From Spongilla lacustris (Eukaryota > Porifera > Demospongiae > Spongillida > Spongillidae), in assembly GCA_949361645.1 (NCBI GenBank), contig OX442427.1:7760534-7824533 (forward strand): a stretch of DNA of 64,000 nt, given 5' to 3'. The notes under the pieces were generated by a model. That model was given only the letters and a program-made list of their open reading frames with translations. It ran no database searches and was not told where the DNA came from. Of this stretch, positions 43,281 through 53,645 are shown piece by piece. The position numbers and the translations under genes were made by a program. The first letter of the stretch is position 1. Every line of letters starts with the position of its first letter.

Positions 43281-46200
43281 ATGGGCGGTGGAAGCAGCAG
43301 GCAAGCGTTCAGACAGGCTGTCCTTGATCTCATATCGACAAAGGAGGTTAGTTGTAGAGCACCACACACCCCGGTCCTGAAATTTTTGTGCTTTTGAGGA
43401 AAAAAAACCCCCTACATTTATAAGTACTGAGTGAAATGCAATAGGCATAAGAGTAAGGCATCATGAAAATTCGTCTTATCGTTATTAAATGGACGTAGGC
43501 CGTTGCTGGGCAAGGGAAAACCTTCTGGGAGCGGTATTGGTCGGACCCCACTCTCACAGCACAGGACTACTTTACTCTCGTTACAACGGAGGATATCCAA
43601 AGTTTGAAGAAAGATGCTTCGGGGAACCTCACAGCTCTTTGCTTCAAGGTCGGTTCGTTCGGAGAGGTACTTTCCCTTGTTTCCCTTGGTCATCTATTTA
43701 TGGCATTGCATTTCACCGCTGGAATGCACCTGCCAACTCACCCGTAGAGCGTACTTCCCGCCCTCCACCATTCCTCACACTTCAGTTTTACCTGTGGGTT
43801 TTCTGTTAATGCAGGTAGTAGAAAGGATCAGTACTGCCACCACCACTGCGTGTACAGGACCTAATGACCAAGTGGCTGGTCAGTAGTACCCCACTATTGT
43901 GCCCTACTCCTCTCCACTTAATGTTCCCCACCTGTTTCTCCTTTGGACCACACAGTACTCAACTGTGTCCGACTTCTGACCAGGCTAATACCATATATGT
44001 TTGAGGATACTGATTGGAGATTACTCTTCTGGTCTCCTGCCAACTTCTCCACAGTATGCTATGTTGCATGTAGTCACACTGTCATGGCCTTCCCCCCCTC
44101 CCCCCCCCCCCCCCAGACACAAGAGGGAGAACAGCCACAAGCACTGGCACAAGTTTTACTAAACTCTCTGGCTGTGAGTTTGATGTTATTCCTCATCATC
44201 ACAACACCTTCACAACACCTTCATTTGCACAATCTCAACACCTTCACTTGCACAATCTCAACACCTTCACTTGCACAATCTCAACACCTTCACTTGCACC
44301 ATCACACCTTCACTTGCACAATCTCAACACCTTCACTTGCACAATCTCAACACCTTCACTTGCACAATCTCAACACCTTCACTTGCACAATCTCAACACC
44401 TTCACTTGCACAATCTCAACACCTTCACTTGCACCATCACACCTTCACTTGCACAATCTTAACACCTTCACTTGCACAATCTCAACACCTTCACTTGCAC
44501 AATCTCAACACCTTCACTTGCACAATCTCAACACCTTCACTCTCGCCATCTCAATGTCTTCACTCACGCCATCTTCACTCACGCCATCTCAATGTCTTCA
44601 CTCACGCCATCTCAACACCTTCACTCATGCCATCTCAACACCTTCATACCCACTACAACACTTCCCACACCGTCACAACACTTTCTCTCCACACCCCCAC
44701 ACCACCACAACACCCTTATATACCCCATGACAACACTTCCTCTGCACCCATGATGACACGTCCTCTGTACCACACACACACAACCATACAACTCCAGGAT
44801 CTCTTATTCTGTCCTGACTTCACAGTGGTTCCCAAGTCCAAGCAGGGTCCTGTACGTTCCCTCAAGTTCTCAATGCATATGTGGTGACTGTTTTATCTTT
44901 GTTCCCAATGCCTTTTTTTTCCTCTCCCTCCCTCTCTCTTCCTCTCCCTCCCTCTCTTCCTGTCCCTCCCTCTCTTCCTCTCTCCCTCTTCTCTTCCTCT
45001 CCCTCTCCCTCCCTATCTTCCTCTCTCTAGGAAAATCCTGATGACTTGTCATCAATAGATAGTTGTGAGTACATTTGGTGAGTGATGTTCACCTGGATTC
45101 TCCCACACACCCAAATGTACCCAGATATAGGGGAACGTTGGACTGTGTATGGTATTCATTCATGGGTCCAAACTTTGGTAATGATGGCATCCAGTTACTA
45201 CAATATTACTGTACTAATGTAGCATTGCATGCATACAGGACCCTACTGTAGTAATGTAGCATTGCATGCATACAGGACCCTACTGTAGTAATGTAGCATT
45301 GCATGCATACAGGACCCTACTACAGTAATGTAGCATTGCATGCATACAGGACCCTACTGTAGTAATGTAGCATTGCATGCATACAGGACCCTACTGTAGT
45401 AATGTAGCATTGCATGCATACAGGACCCTACTGTAGTAATGTAGCTTTGCATGCATACAGGACCCTACTGTAGTAATGTAGCATTGCATGCATACAGGAC
45501 CCTACTGTAGTAATGTAGCATTGCATGCATACAGGACCCTACTAGCATTGCATGCATACAGGACCCTACTGAATTACATGCAGTAAAGGTAAACATACGT
45601 ATATAGTGGTATCATAAACATGGAAACTATTTAGTCCAGCCTCATAATTATAACAATAACAAACAATGCAAGGCGTGCAGAACTGGGTTGGGTATCCATC
45701 CCACTTGCAGTGGAGATGTGAGGGTGCTAGGGAGTGAGGCCAAGTGGACATTATCACAGTTTGCTTCCTATTTGGCCATAAGCATGCTGTAGGGCCATCA
45801 GCTTTGGTAAGCATGCTGTAGGGCCATCAGCTTTGGTAAGCATGCTATAGGGCCATCAACTTTGGTAAGCATGCTGTAGGGCCATCAACTATGTAAGCAT
45901 GCTATAGGGCCATCAGCTTTGGTAAGCATGCTGTAGGGCCATCAGCTTTGGTAAGCATGCTATAGGGCCATCAACTTTGGTATGCATTGCTATAGGGCCA
46001 TCAGCTTTGGTAAGCATGCTGTAGGGCCATCAACTTTGGTAAGCTTGCATGCTGTAGGGCCATCAACTTTGGTAAGCATGCTATAGGGCCATCAGCTTTG
46101 GTAAGCATGCTATAGGGCCATCAACTTGCTATCTTCATGTTGGTTTGCAGGGAGGCAGGGATTGGCTGCTCTGTGTCGCCAGGCACAACAGCAGCCATTG

Positions 46201-49200
46201 ACAGCCACAGAACAGAGATCATTAAGCTTCTTATCACCTGCTTCTCTGAGACCCTGTACTACAAGCCAGAAGGTACGTATGAAGGGAGGGTGTGGGGTCA
46301 CTGGCTTCTCTCATGGGGCATACATGATGCAGAAATTGGAGCACCTAACCGTTGGATGCTGCATTTTACCTCAAGTGAAAACAGGTTGGCTTCCTGCAAA
46401 GCAGCCTGCACACTGTCCATCACTATTGCCTCTTGTACCTCTTCATCCTCTTCCCCTTCTCATCTTCCCTTCTCCCTCCACACCCTCCCATCCTCCCTTC
46501 TTCCCATATCTTTACTCCTTCCCCCCTTCTTTCCCTTTCTTCACTTTCCTCATCCCCACCCTTCTACCTCCTCCTTCGTACCCTCCCTCCCCTTTCCTCT
46601 CCCCTCTTCCATGTCCCTCTTTCCTATCCTCTCCCTCCTCTCATTTCTTTCAGACATGTTCTCCCAATCTTAACATCTCTACTTAATGTCACATGTACCT
46701 ACGATCCAGTTGGATACGGTGTTCCGTGAGTGAAGAATCATATTCATTGCATAGATACTTATGTGTGTAACAGGGAATGTAAAAGTGATCCTTACTCAAA
46801 CACTACCTTTGTTCCACATAACTGTGCAGTACTTAGATTTCTGTCTTTCTTCCACTCACACAAGCCTCTTTCTCCCCCTCACACAAGCCTCTCACACAAG
46901 CCTCTCACACAAGCCTCTTTTCTCCCCCTCACACACTTCCCTCATCATCATCTCCATGTGGATGTCTCCTTCCCTTCTCAGATACTATTGGACCATGGTT
47001 GGGGACCCTCGGGGGGATCTGGTGGAAGCATCAGTGCAGCTACTGTGCCTTGTGCTAGACTATTATCCACATAACCAAGTAAATCGTCTCCAAACAGCTT
47101 CTCAGACACAACAGGCACCTCCTGAACCTGGGGCGGGGAATCTCTTTTGTGGTTATGTCTCAAGGCTTCACCAGAATGAGGTAGGGTTCTCCCTCCCCTT
47201 GCCTTTCCCAGTCGTTCCCCTCCTCTCCTTAATCCTTCCCCTGCTTTACCCCTCCCCCTACCTCCTCATCCACATTCCACTCCCGTTTAGGACCTGGAGT
47301 TTGTTGCCAAGGGGATGCTAACACTGATCTATAATCCAGTCCGCCATGTTAGTCACATGACATGTCATGTGCCAGCTCACCTGATGGGTCTGTGCAATGT
47401 TCCTCTTGCAGACATACCTACCTTACTCCATCAAGAAAGTCTTCTTCACTCAGGAGCTGTACATTGTTCTCTGGAAGCTGTGTGAGCTCAACAAGGTCTG
47501 GTCACATGGGGTGTCATGTGATGTTGTAACTCCTCCCCTTTTCCATCATGGCAGAGGTTTATGATACACCTTCTTCGCAGCCCCGCCCTCTTTGACCTGG
47601 TGGTGCCTGTACTCATGAACATTATGGAGAGCCGTGCTAACCCTGGTGGGTGTGGCCAAACCCTGCTCATGCAATACAGTGCATATACCCTTTGATACAT
47701 TACACCTTTTTTGTGGGTGGGGGGGGGGGAGGGGTTCTGTGGGGGTATGATTGGTTTTGCATTGGTCACCATGGATGCACACACACATGTACTACATAGC
47801 ACATACACGCACATAAGCACATACAAACTTACACAAGTTTGGACGCCACACACTTGCGCACACATACATGTCACTTTGCACTGGTTGGCCATATATAGGG
47901 GGAATAAGGTACTTGGTATATGGGGGAGGGGGGGTAAGGTACACTTGGAGAAGGGATACCATCAGTTCTGATGACAGAGGTTGCCAGATTTTAAGTCAGC
48001 TTTCATTGTGTACACAGCATGCTTTGTCAGCATAAACAGTTTCAGCAATTATAAGACAAACATCACTTTTCACCTCTCCTCCCCATCACATCTCCCTCAG
48101 CATTTGTGGGAATGCTCCATGTTGGTGTGTTTATTTTCCTGCTACTAAGCGGAGAGAGGAACTTTGGAGTGAGGCTGAACAAGCCCTTTGTGCCTCGTGT
48201 CACCATTCCAGACCTCCCCAAGTTCACAGGCACACACGCCGACCTCCTCTTTTTGGTCTGGTGACCTCTGAGATGGTTGGCATGTTTTGACACCTATCTC
48301 TTGTTACCATCAGGTGTTCCACAAGGTCATCACCAGTGGGTTGCCAAGGTTACAACCCTTGTATGACAGCTTGCTTACTATCATGGTCAATGGTGAGTTG
48401 GCGAGGGAGGGAGGTCTGTAGATAACGTCTATTGTATCCAGTGTCTCCTTATCTGAAGTCACTCTCCATGATTACATGTGCTCGACTGATGCACCTTCTG
48501 GAGGTATGGCAGTTTTATAGCCTATGGAGTGTGCATTACCTGTTGGGTGTGCATTACCTGTTGGGTGTGCATTACCAGCATTAATTACGGATATTTTATG
48601 CTCCTCTTCTTTCACTTCCTATTCCCCTTTTCATCCCCCTTTTCCTCCCTCTTCCCCCTCTTCCTCCCTCTTCCTCCCTCTTCCCCCTCTTCCTCCCTCT
48701 TCCCCCTCTTTCCCCTCTTCCTCCCTCTTCCTTCCTCTTCCCCTCTCCTCCCTCTTCCCCCTCTCTCGTCCCTCTTCCCCTCTCTCCTTCCTCTTCCCCC
48801 TCTCTCCTCCCTCTCTCTCCTCTCCTCCCTCTCCCATTTTCTTCTCCTCCCTCCTCTGCCCTTTTGATTTTCAACTACCAAGTCTTTTTCAACTACTTGG
48901 TTTCTGTTTGCCAAACCAACCAATCATTTCTTAGTTTTCTATCTCCTTGAGATATTCAACAACATTGTCCAGTATCAGTTTGATGGTAGGAAGTCATTCA
49001 ACTGATGTTTTTTATTTATTTATTATGCCTATTGCAGGAAACACTAACCTGATCTACTCACTGCTCAGGTCCAAAGAAGTCTTTTATCAGGTAAACTATC
49101 CAGGAGTTGGTCCTGCAGATTACCACCTCTATTCATTTGTTCCTCTCTTCCTCTGTCCTTCTTTCCAGCTTTCAAACTTACCTGAAGACTCCTACCAGCT

Positions 49201-51634
49201 GACCTCACCACCAGGACCTGCAGACAATCCTTCTGGTAATGTCTATTTGATGTGTCACATTGAACCATTATATTTCTGACAGTGTATGTACGTACTGAAA
49301 TGGAAGGTCCATACGCTGCCATTAAGTGACAGCTGATCATACCATAGGGAGAGGTCCTCTTGCATGGTGACCTTACCTGGGGGGAGAGGTCCTCTTGCAG
49401 GGGGACCTCACCTGGGGGAGAGAGGTCCTCTTGCATGGTGACCTTACCTGGGGGGAGAGGTCCTCTTGCATGGTGACCTTACCTGGGGGGAGAGGTCCTC
49501 TTGCATGGGGACCTCGCCTGGGGGGGAGAGGTCCTCTTGCATGGGGACCTCACCTGGAGGGAGAGGTCCTCTTGCATGGGGACCTCACCTGGAGGGAGAG
49601 GTCCTCTTGCATGGGGACCTCACCTGGGGGAGAGAGGTCCTCTTGCATGGGGACCTCACCTGGGGGGAGAGGTCCTCTCACGTTATGGAGAGATCCTCTT
49701 TTACCACCTTCTCTTCTCCATGTGTACTGGGCTATCAGCTGGTGTACAGTTGGAAGGTGGCCACCAAGCTGAAGGGGAAGGTACTACTGCAGATCCATCC
49801 CAAAATGAGCCTACCCACGATTCAACGGGGCAGCAGTTGAACGAAGGGGGTGGCCATGTTCAGATGCCTGACATTGAACCAGCTGGTCGTGTTCAAATGG
49901 TGGAGGTGGAAGTTGAGCATCACCAGGAGGGTGGGGACACGCCCTCCTCTCCCTTGACACCTGGGGACGTGCCCACATCTGTTCAGCATGGAGACGCACC
50001 CACCTCTCCTCCCTCCTCATCTGAACAGGAGCAGGTGGTACCACCGATACAGGCTTCCCCCCAGACCACACCTTCAGTTGCTACTGGCTCTCAGGCCTTA
50101 CCAAGGAGTTTACCAGTGGGTGCCCAGTCCTATGCATCTGCTTACGACGCACGTCCTATAAAGGGCAAGGGAAAGCCCCACAAATCTCCGCTGACGAGGG
50201 ACTTGATGCCTCTGAATAAGGACGTTGCTCGCAGTACCCAGTCATTGGTGGAACCTGTAGCTACCCCAGACTTCAAGCCAACTCCTGAGTGGGTAGGTGT
50301 AGGTAGATATGGAGTATGGGGTATGGGATATGGATAATGTGCATGTGCCTTTGTTTTAATACCAGGCATCTTGTTTATGTGAACTGGTATGGTATAGTCT
50401 AGCTCTCCAACTTTGCTGTCGTATGTGTATGTACATGCATATATATGTGTGTGTATGTACATGCATGTGTATGTGTGTGTATGTACGTACATATGTATGT
50501 GTGTGTATGGTACACACATTGTATGTACATACAATGTGTGTATGTGATCTTATGATTAATGTTTCCTTCCCTTTGCCTGGTGTGGTTAGGTACGTTCGTG
50601 GAAACAGAAACTACCGCTTCACACCATCATAAGGGTGCTTCAGGTCCTTGTTCCACAAGTTGAAAAATTATGTGCCGAAAAGTAAGTAACTCCTCCTCCC
50701 TCCTCCCCTTTCTCCTCCCTCCTCCCCTTTCTCCTCCCTCCTCCCCTTTCTCCTCCCTCCTCCCCTTTCTCCTCCCTCCTCCCCTTTCTCCTCCCTCCTC
50801 CCCTTTCTCCTCCCTCCTCCCCTTTCTCCTCCCTCCTCTCCCTCTCCTTCCTTCTATTCTTTCTTCCCTTCCTTTTCATTTTGTGGAATTTATGGTTTTT
50901 ACCAACATTATAAGACTTGCAGTGTATTCTGTTTTGAGAGCTTGAGGCCATAACTGCTGTCGCTTCACAAGCCTTTGGCTGATAACAGTGCTAGTAGGAA
51001 CCCAATATGAATCTGTTGCCTGAAGACTAAAGGAAGGAGACCCCCAATAGAGAAAGTACTAGATCCCCAATAGAGAAGCAGTGGCAAATGCTGTAAGCAT
51101 TAGGGGCAATCCAAGGAGTCAGCAATGTTGCAGTCATTATAGCATGTGAACCATAGGCTTGTGAAGTCCCTTTGCCTATGGATAAGTCTGTGATGGCCTC
51201 AGCTCAGAATGCTGCAAGTCTTATAATGTTGGTAGTTGGAACAACCATAAATCCCACCCAAATCTAACGTCACCTCTGCTCTTAGTGATGTCAAAACAGA
51301 CCATGAGATCTTGGAGTACCTAAAGAATGGGACCTTGGTGGGCCTGTTGCCTGTGCCACACCCAATACTCATCCGGAAGTACCAGGTACTGAGACCCTCA
51401 ATTTTAACTCCTTCAGTGCTACATTCTGCTTTCTCCATGGCATAGACTAGTGAGAACACAGAGAAATGGTTCCACAGCTACATCTGGGGTGTGCTTTACG
51501 TCAGGTAGCTGAATTTGTGTTTTGTTGTGTCCTCTTTACTCCAAACTGGTGTTCAACATAGGAACTACGACCCTCCCATCTGGTATGACACGAGCATTCG
51601 ACTGTTCCAAGTGGCAAAGCCTACTGTCGGCTGA
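43281..51634 (+). CDS. HID1: HID1 domain-containing protein
   Basis: HID1 is a peripheral Golgi protein, anchored by N-myristoylation, needed for dense-core vesicle maturation and trans-Golgi sorting. Twenty-five exons: 43281-43346, 43499-43648, 43815-43878, 43956-44053, 44117-44173, 44798-44851, 45031-45077, 46151-46272, 46333-46384, 46654-46725, 46982-47180, 47291-47347, 47412-47495, 47555-47645, 48101-48255, 48314-48392, 48442-48503, 48883-48985, 49038-49090, 49169-49235, 49739-50292, 50590-50681, 51286-51385, 51446-51504, 51562-51634. They total 2610 nt, 869 residues (human 788). The start MGGGSSRQAFRQAVLDL fits a myristoylation site. Landmarks: LNCVRLLTRLIPYMFED, DLLFCPDFTVV, SLLNVTCTYDPVGYG, GVRLNKPFVPRV, FTGTHADLLFLVFHKVITSG and VGLLPVPHPILIRKYQ, ending NYDPPIWYDTSIRLFQVAK. 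The extra length is mostly the disordered insert of exon 21. Confidence 0.96.
44195..44645. repeat. ~22-bp tandem repeat in HID1 intron 5
   Basis: Units of ttgcacaatctcaacacctt plus cac, about 18 copies with variants. Confidence 0.93.
45190..45575. repeat. 37-bp tandem repeat (~10 copies) in HID1 intron 7
   Basis: Unit gcattgcatgcatacaggac plus cctactgtagtaatgta. Confidence 0.95.
45783..46125. repeat. ~28-bp tandem repeat (~13 copies) in HID1 intron 7
   Basis: Units of ggtaagcatgctgtagggcc plus atcagctt; A/G variation at one site. It ends about 25 bp before the exon 8 acceptor. Confidence 0.95.
46430..46650. repeat. Pyrimidine-rich low-complexity tract, HID1 intron 9
   Basis: Ct- and cc-rich sequence with few purines, leading into the exon 10 acceptor (tttcag). 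Confidence 0.75.
48600..48860. repeat. Pyrimidine-rich (ttccccctcttcctccct)n tract, HID1 intron 17
   Basis: Low-complexity C/T sequence of about 260 bp upstream of the exon 18 acceptor at 48882. Confidence 0.88.
49335..49692. repeat. ~37-bp tandem repeat (~9 copies), HID1 intron 20
   Basis: Units of gagaggtcctcttgcatggg plus gacctcacctggggg. Long open frames over it are artefacts until real exon 21 begins at 49739. Confidence 0.93.
50690..50848. repeat. (tcctccctcctcccctttc)n array, HID1 intron 22
   Basis: A 20-bp pyrimidine unit, about eight copies, starting just after the exon 22 donor. Confidence 0.92.
50897..51237. mobile_element. Foldback element in HID1 intron 22
   Basis: The left end accaacattataagacttgc is the reverse complement of gcaagtcttataatgttggt at the right end. 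Inner similarity (cttcacaagcct with aggcttgtgaag) extends the arms to about 90 bp with gaps. No coding capacity. Confidence 0.7.
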
Positions 51635-51749
51635 CAGTTTGAACAGGTTTTGTTTTTCCTGGACCATCATTAGTGATTGATTGCATGCAGTGATGGGTTA
51701 TAACATCTTGTGGATGGTGTATCACAACAAACTAACCATTGTAAATAGC

Positions 51750-51755
51750 AATAAA
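51750..51755 (+). terminator. Poly(A) signal AATAAA of HID1
   Basis: The hexamer lies 115 bp after the HID1 stop and 10 bp before the stop codon of the opposing PH-domain gene, so the two transcripts overlap at their 3' ends. Confidence 0.6.
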
Positions 51756-51765
51756 TAGCAAGGAA

Positions 51766-53037
51766 TTAGGGACATGCGAGTAAAAACTGTCTTAGTTGCT
51801 CAATGGCAGTTGGCTGTTTTCTCCATTCCTCTTCAACACCTGAAGGACCAGCGGGTGGTAGTGAGCTTTCAGGAAGTGAATTCAACAGTTCCCTGAGCAA
51901 TTCCACAGCACACTGCGCAGGTGGATCTGGAGAGATTGCCATTTGATGTTGCTCCTGATCCCTTGCAGCATTGGCTTGTGTGGTAAAGGGCTCCGCTTTA
52001 GCCAGTCCTCCACCGCTTTTAGCCTTATGGTCTTCAGCCCTAACGATGTGTGTACGTTAATTAGCTACATCGCTGATTAGACTCAACTGACTTTGTGGTC
52101 GCTGATATTACTCCCGTGATGACCTTTTGCCATTTTTCTCTCTCCTCGGCGCTTTTGACGGCCTGGTAGTGACGACACAGTATCGTTACAGCCAGCAAGT
52201 GTATATAACTGCAAATGCAGCGGCCGGTAGAACTTACAAAAACGTGCGTGCGATCCGACGTCTGGACCTCGAAAGTGAACCCATAGCTGCTAGGCCGTGA
52301 AATACCTACACGAACGCACTACCCCGTGACCCAAAGTAACACCATAAGACGAATGACTCCCCATCACATCTATAGTGTCATGCAATGCATGACACTATAG
52401 AGGTGATGGTGCGCATAGTACTTACGGTTAACAAGTCCACAGTTCCGCTGAATGTTTGTTTCTGCACGTGAAAAAGAAACAGAGAATATAGTAAATGTAC
52501 GCACTAGTAACGTAAACAATCACGCATATGCTGCATGTGTAAACACACCAAGGTAGACTCTTAATGATTTATACATGAGTACTTTTTTTTTTTTTTTTCC
52601 TCGTGAACTCACTGTGGCGTCTTTGTAACAATGCAGCTCCGTTCCCTTCAGCTCGTAGTAGCGTTCGTGCCACCCTTTTAGCCTTCTGCCCATCTTGTAT
52701 AGAGTGCCAGCCAAAAGCGGCTGCTCTCCTCCTACAACCTGAAGCGGAGGGGATAACAGCCGGTGGGGATATGGTAGGGTAGCCTAAATAAGATGTACCC
52801 AGCCACTCCCCTTCTACATCTGCATCTTCGCCCACTCCCTGAGGCTAATGCGCAGTAGCCTGTTTACCCCTAGGCCTCACAAACTCAAATCTCCTTTAGT
52901 CTTACATTGCCTCTCAAAGAGCCGCCAGAAGTCGTTGGTTCATATCGTACATCCACACTATCTTCTTCATTGTTGACACTGTAAGTCGCAACGGGCGGAG
53001 GAGCCCTCTTGCCGACCTCTGTGCGTGCAGCTGCCAT
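51766..53037 (-). CDS. PH-domain protein, paralogue 1 (short form)
   Basis: Six exons, 5' to 3': 52906-53037, 52613-52738, 52426-52461, 52238-52318, 52092-52162, 51766-52039, total 720 nt, 239 residues. A pleckstrin-homology domain spans about 53-150: LAGTLYKMGRRLKGWHERYY opens it, then FTFEVQTSDRTHVF, and it closes with AEEREKWQKVI around the invariant Trp. PH domains bind phosphoinositides or proteins at membranes; the specific ligand is not predictable here. The N-terminus is proline-rich (KRAPPPV). The C-terminus holds a conserved module, LLRELLNSLPES then QPTAIEQLRQFLLACP at the very end, shared with paralogue 2. I do not recognise a named orthologue. Exons 3, 4 and 5 have exactly the same lengths (36, 81, 71 nt) as in paralogue 2. 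Confidence 0.88.
52361..52409. repeat. Long hairpin in PH-gene intron 3
   Basis: atctatagtgtcatgca is followed after one base by tgcatgacactataga; with the outer ccatcac and ggtgatgg the stem is about 22 bp. The function is unknown. Confidence 0.8.
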
Positions 53038-53530
53038 AAGCGGTTAGCTGTTTGATCTCCCTAGCTTGCTGAAATCTGCAAAATAAAGTCATATGCTTAT
53101 GGGATTAGCAGAGATGGTTGATTCCGAGCGTATCAAAGTAATGAGATTTATGCTTCGGCAAATAAATTAAAAGATATAACAGCTGTCCGGAATGGTTGTC
53201 CTAAAAAAAGAAGAGAAAGGTGCCACTGCAACTCTCTATTAGATTACAGCACTAAAGGAAAAGGTGTAGAGAAAAGTTTATATGATGATAGTGAAGACAA
53301 TGACGGAGCTAGACTACTCCAGTCTAGCGGCTACAAAATGCATTAATACATGTATCAAAACAGTGTAAACATACGTGCCGATGTGGTAATTTGCGAAGAA
53401 CTTTCTGAACTCACTTTACAAAGTACTAGTAAAGTCGCTATTAGCTTTGTGTTTCCGTTTCTATATAGGCGTCACTTGCGTAACTCGTGGTCTTCACGTG
53501 CACCAGTCGATCGACTCCACACCAATTACA

Positions 53531-53536
53531 TTTATT
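53531..53536 (-). terminator. Poly(A) signal AATAAA of PH paralogue 2
   Basis: Plus-strand tttatt lies 110 bp beyond the stop at 53646 in the transcription direction. Confidence 0.5.
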
Positions 53537-53645
53537 TATACATGTATGAAATGAAACCCCGAGTACTAAATACAAATAATACTATACTATGGCAATAAAA
53601 AAGAAGATAGTGAATAAACGCTGCACACAAAATAAAGCTTTCCTG

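Noticed and set aside
43493..43886. Alternative HID1 starts inside exon 2
   Set aside because: The frame VTTEDIQSLKKD and exon 1 at 43281 (MGGGSSRQ, gt donor, phase 0) match the HID1 N-terminus far better than the other frames.
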